This document shows positions 1 to 9,169 of a DNA stretch of 64,000 nt, piece after piece; position 1 is the first letter of the stretch; each line of letters opens with the position of its first letter. Origin of the DNA: Chryseobacterium sp. Leaf405 (GTDB lineage: Bacteria; Bacteroidota; Bacteroidia; Flavobacteriales; Weeksellaceae); assembly GCF_001425355.1 (NCBI RefSeq), contig NZ_LMQN01000021.1:11346-75345 (forward strand), written 5' to 3'. The notes beneath the pieces were generated by a model. The model did no database searches, had not been told where the DNA came from, and saw only the letters and a list, made by a program, of their open reading frames with translations. A program made the position numbers and the translations under genes.

Positions 1-22
1 ACCAAAGGTGCCGCCGAAATTA

Positions 23-3000
23 TTAAAGATATATAAGTTGTGTCTTCAATACCTTTCTCCCCAGGCTTTCAAGGATTCTTTTATAATTCTCAATCTGTTT
101 ATCATTTTTCTCAGTTTCTTCACCGGTTTTAAAATCAACAATCATATAGCCTTCATCACTTTTCAAAAGTCGGTCGGGACGATACATTTTGCTTTCTCCG
201 TTTTCTGAGATCATGATATCTTTTTCATTTAGAACTTTCCACTTTTCATCGAAGAATTCAGAATACATCTCAACAATTTCGTGCAGATCCTTTTGAATTT
301 TCGTTCTTTCTTCTATCGTAATCTGACCTTCCAGCACATACCTTTCTAAAACCTTCGCAATATCTTTTTCAGTATTGATTTTTGATAACAATTCATGTAC
401 AAAAAGACCGATTCTCACCTTTTCATTTCTTACCTGATAGTTTTTTGAAGGCGTTGCAATCTTTATAGAAGTACTTTTCTCATTAACATTTTTAAGATTT
501 CTAATATTTTGGGTTTTGAAAGATGAGGTCTTGTCCTTTGAATATTTTTTCAGCGTTTCAGGATTCGTTTCGTACAAATCAAATTCATCAAGATTTTCAG
601 AATTTTTAGATTGGAGAAATTCCAGAAGTTCAAGATTATTTGAAGTTTTATTGGCTTTCTGAATGTAAAAAAACAACTGTTCTACGGGTCGGGTGGTTGC
701 CACATATTGCAAACACAATCGGTCTACAAAGTTTTTGTAAGAATTCTGGACATTAAAAAACAGTATTTCTTCATCATACACTTCAAGATTTTTGTTGAAC
801 TGATTGATATTAACCGATTTCAACGCCGAATTGTCATTAGTTTCAAACCAATTGGAAAATTCAGCATCACGATTTTTATTCATCATCGGAATAAAAACGA
901 TAGGAAATTCCAGACCTTTCGCTTTATGAATCGTCATAATCTGAATGGCATCAATATTTTCCGAAGCCTGAATGGTGTAAGTTGATGCTTCCTCATCCCA
1001 ATATTTCAAAAATTCTTTCGTACTCGCACTCGCATTTTGCGTGAAGTTGAACAGCATTTCCAAAAAGTTGAGAAGAAAATCTGTTTCTTTATTTTCAAAT
1101 GAAAATTCGTTGATGTAATATTCTACAAAATTATATAAATTAAACTTAGGAAAATTTTCCTGTTTAAGCTGTAAAGAATAGTTGTTGTGGATGAACTGTA
1201 AAATCTCTTCATGCGATTCAATCTCCAGGATTTTCATCATTTCCAAGGTAAAATCGGTCATGCGAATTCTTCCCAGTTTATTAAGGTAATACATCATTAT
1301 AATCAGATTCTGCTTACTTTTCGGGTTCATTTCCCATTTCAGAAACTCAATGATTGCCTTTAATGTATTGGATAATTCTAAGGTAAGGCCTTTATCAGAA
1401 ATCGTTTTAATATTGGTTTCTTCACCATGATAATTCACTTTCAGATTTCCTAATTTTTGGGAATAACTGAAAATATCAAAATTTCCGCGGCAAAGAATTG
1501 TAATGTCTGAAAATTTAAATCCATTATCAAGACTTTCTTGAATATCTTTCTGCATTCGCTCAGACGTATCATTATAGAAATCTTCGTTGGTGAGATTTTC
1601 AATTAAATTAACTTTAACGCGACCTTCTTTGCTAGATTTTGCATTTTGTTCGGCATCAGTCCCGAAAATATTTTTATGTTCCTGCGCCAAATCTCTCGAA
1701 TGAAATTCATATAATTCATTATTAAAATGAACAATATTTTTTGCACTTCGCCAGTTATCTTTCAACACTAAAAGTTCGGCTTGTTTGGGAGAAAATTCTT
1801 TTTTATTGATAATGTCAAGCATTAATTTACTTTCTCCGCCACGAAAACGGTAAATACTCTGTTTTGGATCGCCCACCAAAGTAAAAGAAGTGTTTTCTGA
1901 GGAAACGGAATGATCTCTCAGCGGAACAAAATTCTGCCATTGCAATTCCGAAGTATCCTGAAATTCATCGAAGAAATAATGCTGAAACTGCGCACCTACT
2001 TTTTCATAAATAAAAGCAGAAGGCTCATTTTTAAGATTTTCATTAATCAGAATATTGAATTTTGAAAGTAAAACCAAGTCATTTTCTTCCTCAATTTTTT
2101 TCAATTCGTCCTGAATATCTTTATTAACTTTTAAAGGAAGAAGCGCTGATAAAATTTTCTCTTTTTTCTGCGTTTCAATATATAAAAGAATCAGTTTCAT
2201 TCTGTTTTCCAGCAATTGTTCTAAAATCTCGCTTACTAAAGATTCTTTAATTTTGGACTTGGCAGCAACAATCTTTTGATAATTATTTATTGCTGTTTCT
2301 TCATTAGCTGGAAATGGAAATTTATCTCTTTGTTTATTAAGAAAACGTATTACTTCATTGAAGAATAAACCTAATCCATTTTTTTTCCCACCTGAAAAAT
2401 CTTCAATTTCAATATTTCTTGATTTAAATAAGTCTATAGATTGTGTTGCTAGTTCTACAGCTAGCTTTTTATTGGTGACGATTTCTTTTCGGAGCGTATT
2501 TTTTATTGTTTCATAATTCGTATTGTCGAAATCTTTATTGTCTTTAAGGTGCTCATAATGAATGTCTTTTACAAACTCCTTTGCCGAATTATACAGGTTT
2601 TTATTTAAATTAATTCTCTCATTATTCTCCAGACTATAATCTACATAATCCATAAAAGAATTAGAAATTACATCATTTTCCCCGATTTGATCGAGCATTT
2701 TGTCAACAGCTTCAATCAAAAAAGGTTCTGCTTCAATTTCAAGGTTAAAATTTTTAGCTAATCCCAATTCATAAGAAAAACTTCTTACCAGACGAGAGTT
2801 GAAACGGTCTATCGTACCAATATTCAAAGTAGAATAATTGTGAAGAATGTAATCCAGCAGCTTTTTAGCACGAATATGCAGTTCGTCAATTGTAATCTTC
2901 AGGCCTTCTTCCTCAAATGCTTTTTGGATGTTTTTTAAATCTGCATTGTCTGCAAAACTGTCTTTTGAAAAATTTTCCAGCCAGGAAAGAATTCTTTCTT

Positions 3001-3163
3001 TCATTTCATTGGCGGCTTTATTGGTAAAGGTAAGCGCCAGAATATTTCTGATAGAATACTGCTGATTGGGATATCGAAGACAGATCATCAAAAGTCTCTG
3101 AACCAAGGCATAGGTTTTCCCTGATCCTGCAGAAGCATTGATGACTGTATATGAATTTTGCAT
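23..3163 (-). CDS. AddA/RecB-like UvrD-family helicase with C-terminal nuclease domain
   Basis: The 1046-residue protein is a superfamily 1A helicase-nuclease expected to process double-strand DNA breaks for recombination. Visible motifs are Walker A ASAGSGKT (residues 10-17), the DEFQD motif II (399-403), GDPKQSIYRFRGGE (431-444), TIHKAKGLEF (744-753) and VATTRP (821-826). The C-terminal PD-(D/E)XK nuclease shows GLFVHELL (His923), RPDR (Asp997) and VDFKTG (Asp1010, Lys1012), so helicase and nuclease are both apparently intact. This architecture is that of AddA or RecB. The usual partner, an AddB-like nuclease, is not inside the window and could lie beyond its left edge. The start is the ATG directly before the Walker A strand, and nothing upstream extends it. 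Family assignment is firm; the exact AddA versus RecB name is not. Confidence 0.92.
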   Translation of the reverse strand: MQNSYTVINASAGSGKTYALVQRLLMICLRYPNQQYSIRNILALTFTNKAANEMKERILSWLENFSKDSFADNADLKNIQKAFEEEGLKITIDELHIRAKKLLDYILHNYSTLNIGTIDRFNSRLVRSFSYELGLAKNFNLEIEAEPFLIEAVDKMLDQIGENDVISNSFMDYVDYSLENNERINLNKNLYNSAKEFVKDIHYEHLKDNKDFDNTNYETIKNTLRKEIVTNKKLAVELATQSIDLFKSRNIEIEDFSGGKKNGLGLFFNEVIRFLNKQRDKFPFPANEETAINNYQKIVAAKSKIKESLVSEILEQLLENRMKLILLYIETQKKEKILSALLPLKVNKDIQDELKKIEEENDLVLLSKFNILINENLKNEPSAFIYEKVGAQFQHYFFDEFQDTSELQWQNFVPLRDHSVSSENTSFTLVGDPKQSIYRFRGGESKLMLDIINKKEFSPKQAELLVLKDNWRSAKNIVHFNNELYEFHSRDLAQEHKNIFGTDAEQNAKSSKEGRVKVNLIENLTNEDFYNDTSERMQKDIQESLDNGFKFSDITILCRGNFDIFSYSQKLGNLKVNYHGEETNIKTISDKGLTLELSNTLKAIIEFLKWEMNPKSKQNLIIMMYYLNKLGRIRMTDFTLEMMKILEIESHEEILQFIHNNYSLQLKQENFPKFNLYNFVEYYINEFSFENKETDFLLNFLEMLFNFTQNASASTKEFLKYWDEEASTYTIQASENIDAIQIMTIHKAKGLEFPIVFIPMMNKNRDAEFSNWFETNDNSALKSVNINQFNKNLEVYDEEILFFNVQNSYKNFVDRLCLQYVATTRPVEQLFFYIQKANKTSNNLELLEFLQSKNSENLDEFDLYETNPETLKKYSKDKTSSFKTQNIRNLKNVNEKSTSIKIATPSKNYQVRNEKVRIGLFVHELLSKINTEKDIAKVLERYVLEGQITIEERTKIQKDLHEIVEMYSEFFDEKWKVLNEKDIMISENGESKMYRPDRLLKSDEGYMIVDFKTGEETEKNDKQIENYKRILESLGRKVLKTQLIYL

Positions 3164-3319
3164 TTCGTAAATGAGATTGAAAGTGCAAGTTAACTAATTT
3201 TTAAAGTAAATTTTAACAATTACAATGCTTCATTTAACAGTTTTTGAAACAAATATCTAAAAGAAATCCCAAAACACGTTAACTGTGGTTAAACTTCTGG
3301 TAATGATTAAAAATAACTT

Positions 3320-3327
3320 TAGTTTTG
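3320..3327 (+). promoter_or_regulatory. -7 promoter box TAGTTTTG upstream of the first secreted paralogue
   Basis: TAGTTTTG fits the Bacteroidota -7 consensus TAnnTTTG exactly. It overlaps a TTG that could be read as an in-frame start at 3325, which argues that the real start lies downstream at GTG 3346. No convincing -33 TTTG is visible at the right distance. Confidence 0.5.
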
Positions 3328-3345
3328 CTTTATAAAAAACTGTCC

Positions 3346-4083
3346 GTGAAAATTAAACTATTCTTTATACTATTTACTATCTTCTTCATCAATATCAATG
3401 CACAGGATTATATCTTTGGGAAAGCAGTTTCTGAAGACAAGGCTGAAATTCCTGACGTAACAGTTATCAATATCAGAACAGATGAAAGGGTTTCAACCAA
3501 TCGTGACGGGCACTTTATGATTTCCGGTAGAGCGGGAGACGAATTACGTTTTGTAAAAACAGTGTACGAGCGTACTAACCAAAAAGTTACAAAAGAAAAT
3601 ATCGGCTCACCAATTAATGTAACGTTGATAAAAGCAGCCACTTTGATTGCTGAAGTCGAAATCAAAAAAGAAATCACGGGAGATATTAAAATTGATTCTA
3701 AAAATCTGAATCCACCAAAAAAAGTTCAGAAGCTGAAAAGTGATCTTGCCCTTTATATGTCTCAAAAATCCGATCCAAGAATCATGGCAGCCCGACCGGG
3801 AGAATTTGTGCAACCTATTACGAAAGGAACATTTTCATTCGGAAAAACCAAAAATAAATGGGATGACATGGATCTGATGAATTATCTGCAGAATGCATTG
3901 GGAGAAAAGTTTTTTGAAGATCTCAAAATAGACAAACCTCAGATTCAGCATTTCATCTTATATATTTTAAGAACAGGTTTTGAAAGAAACAAAATCCTGA
4001 AATATGGCTACTGTACGGAAGAGGATATGAACAGATTCAAAAACGCTGTTTTTAACAGACTCTCGGCTTACAAAAAGCCTTAA
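3346..4083 (+). CDS. Secreted protein with carboxypeptidase-regulatory-like domain (paralogue 1)
   Basis: A 245-residue exported protein of unknown function. A signal peptide (MKIKLFFILFTIFF then INAQ) is followed by a carboxypeptidase-regulatory-like beta-sandwich of roughly residues 20-95 containing DVTVINIRTDERV and GDELRFVKTVYER, then a helical C-terminal half that I do not recognise. I chose GTG 3346 as start because the longer TTG-initiated form (3325) would begin inside a good -7 promoter box and would put a charged stretch before the signal peptide. It is followed after 20 bp by a paralogue, so the two are probably co-transcribed. Domains of this kind often sit on surface or outer-membrane proteins in Bacteroidota, but no TonB-receptor or other enzymatic domain follows here. 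Confidence 0.8.
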   Translation: MKIKLFFILFTIFFININAQDYIFGKAVSEDKAEIPDVTVINIRTDERVSTNRDGHFMISGRAGDELRFVKTVYERTNQKVTKENIGSPINVTLIKAATLIAEVEIKKEITGDIKIDSKNLNPPKKVQKLKSDLALYMSQKSDPRIMAARPGEFVQPITKGTFSFGKTKNKWDDMDLMNYLQNALGEKFFEDLKIDKPQIQHFILYILRTGFERNKILKYGYCTEEDMNRFKNAVFNRLSAYKKP

Positions 4084-4103
4084 AACCGTAAACGGAGCGA
4101 ACA

Positions 4104-4880
4104 ATGATTAAGTTAAAATTAGTGGTATTTCTGATTTTTTTATCTATAAATGCATTTTCTCAACAAAAAGTTACCGGCAAAATTTCTGATGAAAACAATA
4201 TAGATTTAGCTGCTGTTACGGTTATTAATATTACAACAGATCAAAAAGTATACACCAATTCATCCGGCGAATTTGCAATCGATGCTTCTGCTAATGATGA
4301 ATTAAGATTTATACGGGCTAATTATGAAAGGGCTTCGAGAAAAGTTCTCACTAATGGAGCCAATCCTTTTTTATTTGTTACTTTAATAAGAATTGCTGAA
4401 GAAATTGAAGAGGTTAAGGTCGCAAAAATTACCGGAGATCTAGGAAAAGATTCCAAAGCTGTTGCCAAAATTGATCGTGGTGCAATTGTAGAACAGGCTG
4501 TCGGTTTACCACAACCTGTCGGAAAAATGAGAGAGAAACCTGCGGAAGTAAAACAAGTTTTAATTCCGATTCTTTTGGGAAGTTTGGATGTTCAAGGTGC
4601 TTATAATCTGATTAGCGGGAAGGCGAGAAGACAGAAACGACAGTATAAATATGACGATTTGCAGCAACATATTTTGTGGGTACGAAATAGAGTAGATCCG
4701 GAATATTTTACAAAAATGGGAATTCCGGAAGAACGTATTTCAGAATTTATAGAATTTTCTTTTTTAGAAAACCCGCAAATAAGAACGTACGTAAAAGCAA
4801 AAAATCTATCAGGAGTTTTACTTCGTATGGAAGAAATAATTCCTAAATATATCGGAAGACTGAAAAAATCTAAGTCTTAA
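4104..4880 (+). CDS. Secreted protein with carboxypeptidase-regulatory-like domain (paralogue 2)
   Basis: A 258-residue exported protein, a diverged tandem duplicate of the preceding gene. Both share the VTVINI-TD core, the DELRF-YER segment, the VTLI strand and a TGD-DSK stretch at the end of the beta-sandwich, after which similarity fades. The signal peptide is MIKLKLVVFLIFLSINAFSQ. The C-terminal half is basic and helical (residues about 140-258) with no catalytic motif that I can name. The ATG at 4104 lies 20 bp after the stop of its neighbour. The function is unknown; a pair of periplasmic or surface proteins with a shared N-terminal fold and different C-terminal parts is all that can be said. 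Confidence 0.82.
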   Translation: MIKLKLVVFLIFLSINAFSQQKVTGKISDENNIDLAAVTVINITTDQKVYTNSSGEFAIDASANDELRFIRANYERASRKVLTNGANPFLFVTLIRIAEEIEEVKVAKITGDLGKDSKAVAKIDRGAIVEQAVGLPQPVGKMREKPAEVKQVLIPILLGSLDVQGAYNLISGKARRQKRQYKYDDLQQHILWVRNRVDPEYFTKMGIPEERISEFIEFSFLENPQIRTYVKAKNLSGVLLRMEEIIPKYIGRLKKSKS

Positions 4881-4969
4881 AAAATGTTAAAATTTGGAAT
4901 GATAATTGATATAACAAAATCATTGAAAAATCAGTTATAAAATTATAACTCTCAAATTCACAAATTTTT

Positions 4970-5704
4970 ATGAATAAAAATATTATTGCGATTGCCATTG
5001 GAGCACTAGGTTTTGTAATCGGTCTCGGACTTCTTGGAAATGCCATTAAAAATAGAAATAAGGCTGAAAATACGATTTCTGTGACAGGTTTAGGGACAAA
5101 ACAATTTGTTTCTGATTTAATTACCTGGTCAGGAAGTTTCTCAAAAAATAATTTTGATTTAAAAGCGGCTTACGACGAATTGGCTTTAGATAGAAAAGCA
5201 ATTAATGATTATTTACTGTCAAAAGGAGTTAAGCAAAACGAGATCGTTTTTTCTTCTGTTGACATCCAGAAGCAGTTTAAAAATTATACTGACTCAAACG
5301 GAAATAATGTTCAGAACGAATTTATAGGATATAATCTTACACAAACGGTTTCTATTGAAAGTAAAGAAGTTGCAAAAATTGAAAATCTTTCAAGAAATAT
5401 TACAGAAATCATCAATCGTGGAATAGAGTTTACATCATCTTCACCAAGTTATTTTTACACCAAATTAGCAACCGTAAAGCAGGAAATGATTGCTTCTGCA
5501 ACAAAAGATGCCAAAGAACGTGCAGAGAAAATTGCTGAAAACTCAGGAAGCAGTTTAGGAAGTTTGAAAAAGGCGACGATGGGAGTTATTCAGATTACGG
5601 CTCCTAATTCTAATGAAGATTATTCTTATGGCGGAACTTTCAATACAGCTTCTAAAGATAAAGAAGCGAGTATTACGATTAAATTGGAATATGAAGTGAA
5701 TTAA
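4970..5704 (+). CDS. SIMPL domain (DUF541, YggE-like) protein
   Basis: A 244-residue protein with one N-terminal membrane anchor or uncleaved signal (residues 5-25, rich in Ile, Gly and Leu) followed by a SIMPL/DUF541 domain from about residue 35 to the end. The domain start ISVTGLGTKQF, the internal ITWSGSF strand and the C-terminal SITIKLEYEV are typical of this family. Family members, such as E. coli YggE, are periplasmic or surface proteins linked to oxidative stress tolerance in some species, but no biochemical activity is established. The gene stands alone between an 89-bp spacer and a bidirectional terminator. Confidence 0.85.
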   Translation: MNKNIIAIAIGALGFVIGLGLLGNAIKNRNKAENTISVTGLGTKQFVSDLITWSGSFSKNNFDLKAAYDELALDRKAINDYLLSKGVKQNEIVFSSVDIQKQFKNYTDSNGNNVQNEFIGYNLTQTVSIESKEVAKIENLSRNITEIINRGIEFTSSSPSYFYTKLATVKQEMIASATKDAKERAEKIAENSGSSLGSLKKATMGVIQITAPNSNEDYSYGGTFNTASKDKEASITIKLEYEVN

Positions 5705-5735
5705 TTTTTTAATTTTCAATGAAAAAAATATAAGA

Positions 5736-5770
5736 AAATCCGAAGCATAATAACTTCGGATTTATATTTT
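5736..5770. terminator. Bidirectional hairpin terminator
   Basis: Perfect 10-bp arms AAATCCGAAG (5736-5745) and CTTCGGATTT (5754-5763) around an 8-nt loop, with A/T runs on both sides. It lies between the convergent SIMPL and GNAT genes and can serve both. Confidence 0.8.
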
Positions 5771-6281
5771 AATGATAAACAATATCGTAAATTTCGTCTT
5801 TTACTTCCTCCAGATTTTCAGGAGAATAATTTGCCAGCAGCCATAAATCTAACGGTTTTTTGTCCTTTCCATAACTCGGTTGAATGTATGATGCATCAAT
5901 CAGTTTAAAACCGTTTTTCTGATAAAAATAATAGCGCCTTTTGGCATCATCACACAAATGTTCAGGTTCGATTTCCAAAATAATTCGTGGATAATTTTCA
6001 AATAAATACCCTGTTATATGAGAACCTAATTTCTGACTTCTGAATTCCTGAAAAACCTCAAAATGCTCTACAAAGGTAAAATTGCTTAATTCCCAAATGA
6101 TCAAATAACCAATATTTTTTGCTTCATGCAACGCAGAGATAACCTTTACATTTGAATGATTAAAAAGAGGAATAAATTTATCCCAATCTCTTCGTTCATC
6201 TTCGGGAAAAGTAGTTGAATACGAATTGTATATTTCCTGAATTCTGTAATCGTCAGGAGAAGTAATAGGTAAAAATTCCAT
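5769..6281 (-). CDS. GNAT-family N-acetyltransferase
   Basis: A 170-residue acetyltransferase-fold protein. The acetyl-CoA loop is seen as RSQKLGSHI (residues 81-89), a variant of the R/QxxGxG/A motif, followed by the helix and the IILEIEPEH strand, and the C-terminal YYFYQKNGFKLID segment typical of GNAT proteins. The acceptor substrate cannot be read from the sequence. It is the last gene of a tight minus-strand run with the PspC-like and DUF2851 genes (2 bp gap), so expression is probably shared, although nothing indicates a shared pathway. Confidence 0.85.
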   Translation of the reverse strand: MEFLPITSPDDYRIQEIYNSYSTTFPEDERRDWDKFIPLFNHSNVKVISALHEAKNIGYLIIWELSNFTFVEHFEVFQEFRSQKLGSHITGYLFENYPRIILEIEPEHLCDDAKRRYYFYQKNGFKLIDASYIQPSYGKDKKPLDLWLLANYSPENLEEVKDEIYDIVYH

Positions 6282-6283
6282 AA

Positions 6284-6505
6284 TTATAAATCAAAAACAT
6301 TAGGTCGCCTTGTGATGAACATATCTTTGATCCACAGTGTAAACGCCAATCCAAGATAAATCAAAAAGAAAAATCCTGCTGTGGCAAACGTGGAATAAAT
6401 GAAAAAAACTCTCAGTTTAGATACCGGAATTCCAAGTTTTGCACCGGTTCTTGTGAGAACGCCAAACCATTCTCTTTCCATTTTGTGGCGGATATTATCA
6501 AACAT
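6284..6505 (-). CDS. Short PspC-domain membrane protein
   Basis: A 73-residue protein that is a stand-alone PspC-like domain. Residues 13-35 form the amphipathic segment with FGVLTRTGAKLGIPVSKLRV and residues 36-56 a transmembrane helix. Full-length PspC proteins in this phylum often carry further C-terminal domains that are absent here. PspC is a membrane component of the phage-shock response in proteobacteria; its role in Bacteroidota is not defined. There is 1 bp between this gene and the DUF2851 gene upstream, and 2 bp to the GNAT gene downstream. Confidence 0.75.
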   Translation of the reverse strand: MFDNIRHKMEREWFGVLTRTGAKLGIPVSKLRVFFIYSTFATAGFFFLIYLGLAFTLWIKDMFITRRPNVFDL

Positions 6506-6506
6506 T

Positions 6507-7772
6507 TCAAGATTCTTTTAAAATTTTAAATCCAATACTGCAATGTAAGCAATTTTTTTCTTCACAGGAATTTTTATAATGATAAATCAAACTCTGACTT
6601 TCCAAAGCATTTTTGCACTTTAATCCTAATTTTTTCCAATCATCGATAATTGAATTTTTTTCTGCTGAAAGATTTTTATAGAAGTCGAGAATCTCATCTG
6701 TAATTTCTTCATGATGATATTTGTGATAAGTATATTTTAAAGGTAAAACCGTATTTAGAATGATCAATTCAATAAAATCCTTACTTACAATTTTTAGTTG
6801 ATGAGCAGTTGAAATTTTCCCGAAATTAAAATGATGATCCCAATATTCAGAAGCTTTTATATCTTTAAAAATCTCAAATAATTCGTCTGAGCTTTTTGCA
6901 TGAATGATTTTTGAGAATAAATTTTGCTGAAAATGGTAAAGATTTGCCAATTGTGACAATCGAATCGTGGGAAAATTTGGAGGTCGTAACCGTAGAAACT
7001 TCGGGCGAATGATGAGATCAGTAATGTTGAATTTAGCTTTAATAAAGTCAAATTCCCGCTTCCAGATTTTCATTTGATTATCTTCAGGATTTTCTAACCA
7101 ACCTGAAATTCCGAAAAATAATGCTTCCAACTGTGTTTCGTTTTGTCGGATTTTCAGAAGAGTAGTAAAATCGATGCTTTCTGCAATTTGTTTGAAAATA
7201 AAAGCATTAACTTTCAAACCGAAGGAATAAGCGAGGCTATGAAATAAAACAGCTTCAAAATTATTTTTGAATTGCTCCAAACTCTTTTCGAATTCCAAAG
7301 ATTTTTCTTCTAATTTTTTCAGAATGTTCTCTTCATGAAAATGAATTGGAATTTTAATTGAATCAAAAAGATTTTCACAGGCAATAAACTGACTTTCAGA
7401 TAGAAGTTTTTCGTGTTTCCAGAGAATATTTTCATCGATGTGAGTTCTCAATTCCAGAGTTGGAATATTTTTATTTTTGAGTTCGTCAATCTCAATATCA
7501 TTTTGAAAAACGACGTGAAGAATAATGTTTTCATAATTGGGATCCTGAGAGTGATTGTGAAAAATCCAATCGGAGGATTTGATATGAAGTTCGATGTTTC
7601 CGGCGAAAATAATATGATTGATCTTAATTTTTGCCGATAAGAAATCCGGACCGGAATCTGTATTCCATTTGCCGAAATCTAGTATTTCAACAGGGTTTCC
7701 TTCAAGATCCTTGAAGTCGAAATGCTTGAAAACTTTATAGTTCCAGAGGTATTGAAGTAATTTTTCCGTCAT
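6507..7772 (-). CDS. DUF2851 family protein
   Basis: A 421-residue protein recognised as DUF2851 from its N-terminus (LLQYLWNYKVF, GKWNTDSGPDFLSAKI, GNIELHIKSSDW). The GPDF...E-hK arrangement is reminiscent of PD-(D/E)XK nuclease cores, but I infer no activity. The C-terminus carries a cysteine cluster (CEEKNCLHC plus one Cys further upstream) that could bind a metal. It is the promoter-proximal gene of a three-gene minus-strand run. Proteins of this family are common single-copy genes in Bacteroidota and have no known function. Confidence 0.85.
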   Translation of the reverse strand: MTEKLLQYLWNYKVFKHFDFKDLEGNPVEILDFGKWNTDSGPDFLSAKIKINHIIFAGNIELHIKSSDWIFHNHSQDPNYENIILHVVFQNDIEIDELKNKNIPTLELRTHIDENILWKHEKLLSESQFIACENLFDSIKIPIHFHEENILKKLEEKSLEFEKSLEQFKNNFEAVLFHSLAYSFGLKVNAFIFKQIAESIDFTTLLKIRQNETQLEALFFGISGWLENPEDNQMKIWKREFDFIKAKFNITDLIIRPKFLRLRPPNFPTIRLSQLANLYHFQQNLFSKIIHAKSSDELFEIFKDIKASEYWDHHFNFGKISTAHQLKIVSKDFIELIILNTVLPLKYTYHKYHHEEITDEILDFYKNLSAEKNSIIDDWKKLGLKCKNALESQSLIYHYKNSCEEKNCLHCSIGFKILKES

Positions 7773-7782
7773 GTGTGTGATA

Positions 7783-7790
7783 CAAATTTA
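7783..7790 (-). promoter_or_regulatory. -7 box of the DUF2851-PspC-GNAT run
   Basis: On the minus strand this reads TAAATTTG, matching TAnnTTTG, about 10 bp before the DUF2851 start codon. A -33 element is not clear, so this is a single-box call. Confidence 0.35.
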
Positions 7791-7926
7791 AAATAAAAAC
7801 CGATATGTTTTATTTAAAATTTTAAAAATCAATTCAATACGGGAAATTATTTACTGAAACATATATTTATGCGTATGATATTAATGGATTGTGAAATTGT
7901 ATTTAATAAAATTAAAAGGAATAAAA

Positions 7927-7963
7927 AAAAGACAGCATTCTCTTAAAAGAATACTGTCTTTAT
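7927..7963. terminator. Hairpin terminator downstream of bshA
   Basis: Arms of 15 bp (13 matching) built on AAAGACAG and CTGTCTTTA around a 6-nt loop, followed on the minus strand by a T-run. It closes the GH3-bshA transcription unit. Confidence 0.75.
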
Positions 7964-7976
7964 ATTTTTAAACTTT

Positions 7977-9125
7977 CTAAGCTTTTGTCAGCTCGCTTTT
8001 AAAATTCTCTATAGTAGTTCTGTACATTTCTTCATAAATCGGCAGAATGTTTTTCAAATCAAATTTTATAGCTTGTTCCTTGGCGTTAAGTTTCATTTGA
8101 GCTAAAAGTTCATCGTTGCTCAGTAATTTAATGCAGTAGTTACTCATGGCTTCTACATTCCCTATCTCTGCCAAAAATCCGGTTTCTCCCTGAATATTAA
8201 CTTCCGGAATTCCACCTGCATTTGAACTGATCACTGGAGTGTTTGCTGCCATTGCTTCCAATGCTGCCAAACCGAAACTTTCCTGCTCAGAAGGCAGTAA
8301 AAATACGTCAGAAAGCTGAAGAATTCTGTATAAATCATTCACTTTTCCTAATAGACGAATCTTCGAAATCAAGTCTGGATTTTCTTCTAAAAACTGATTT
8401 ACTTTTTCCATATCCGGACCTTCTCCGATGATGATTAATTTCGATTTTACCTTTTTCTGAACATTTTTGAAAATCTGCAATACTTCGTCCACCCTTTTTA
8501 CAGGACGTAAATTGGAAACATGAATTAAGATTTTTTCGTCAGGATTGGCAAATTGCGTTCTCTGGCAGTCGCTGGGTTCATCAAATTCTGAATTATCAAT
8601 AAAATTGGTAATCACCTGAATTTCTTTTTTAATTTTAAAGAACTGTAGTGTATCTCTTTTCAAACTTTCAGAAACTGATGTAATCGCATCTGATTGATTG
8701 ATTGAGAATTCTACTGCGTGTTTGTAACTTGGATGCTGCCCAACCAGTGTAATATCCGTTCCGTGAAGTGTTGTTACCAAAGGAACATCATTGTTGTCTT
8801 CCTTTAGCATTTGTTTAGCTGTAAAAGCTGCATAAGCGTAAGGAATTGCATAATGAGCATGAAGTAAATCCAATTTATAAAGGTTTACAACACGGTAAAT
8901 CATCGAGCTTAGTGCAATATCATAAGGCTGATACTGGAAAAGTGGATACGTCTGTACATTTACTCTGTGGAAAAAAATATTAGGGTTGGTAATATCTAAT
9001 CTCGCAGGGAGTGCATTGCTGATGAAGTGAACCTCGTAACCTTTGTTTGCCAGCGACATTCCCAGTTCTGTTGCCACGATTCCGCTGCCGCCGTATGTTG
9101 GATAGCAAAGTATGCCTATTTTCAT
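7977..9125 (-). CDS. bshA: N-acetyl-alpha-D-glucosaminyl L-malate synthase BshA
   Basis: A 382-residue GT4 (GT-B fold) glycosyltransferase that joins GlcNAc from UDP-GlcNAc to L-malate, the first step of bacillithiol synthesis in the cytosol. The N-terminal YPTYGGSGIVATELG, the HGTDITLVG segment and the C-terminal donor-site motif PSEQESFGLAALEAMA with its E-x7-E spacing are the standard BshA signatures. Length matches the family. It lies 44 bp downstream of the family 3 glycosidase gene and is probably co-transcribed with it. Presence of BshA implies that bacillithiol is the low-molecular-weight thiol of this organism. The other genes of the pathway are not in the window. Confidence 0.93.
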   Translation of the reverse strand: MKIGILCYPTYGGSGIVATELGMSLANKGYEVHFISNALPARLDITNPNIFFHRVNVQTYPLFQYQPYDIALSSMIYRVVNLYKLDLLHAHYAIPYAYAAFTAKQMLKEDNNDVPLVTTLHGTDITLVGQHPSYKHAVEFSINQSDAITSVSESLKRDTLQFFKIKKEIQVITNFIDNSEFDEPSDCQRTQFANPDEKILIHVSNLRPVKRVDEVLQIFKNVQKKVKSKLIIIGEGPDMEKVNQFLEENPDLISKIRLLGKVNDLYRILQLSDVFLLPSEQESFGLAALEAMAANTPVISSNAGGIPEVNIQGETGFLAEIGNVEAMSNYCIKLLSNDELLAQMKLNAKEQAIKFDLKNILPIYEEMYRTTIENFKSELTKA

Positions 9126-9169
9126 GAGTTTTTTGTTGTTTTGATGTTGTAAATATTTGTATTCACACG

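Noticed and set aside
7869..7946. 25-codon plus-strand frame starting at an ATG after DUF2851
   Set aside because: It is read through the hairpin terminator of bshA on the other strand and has no supporting signal.
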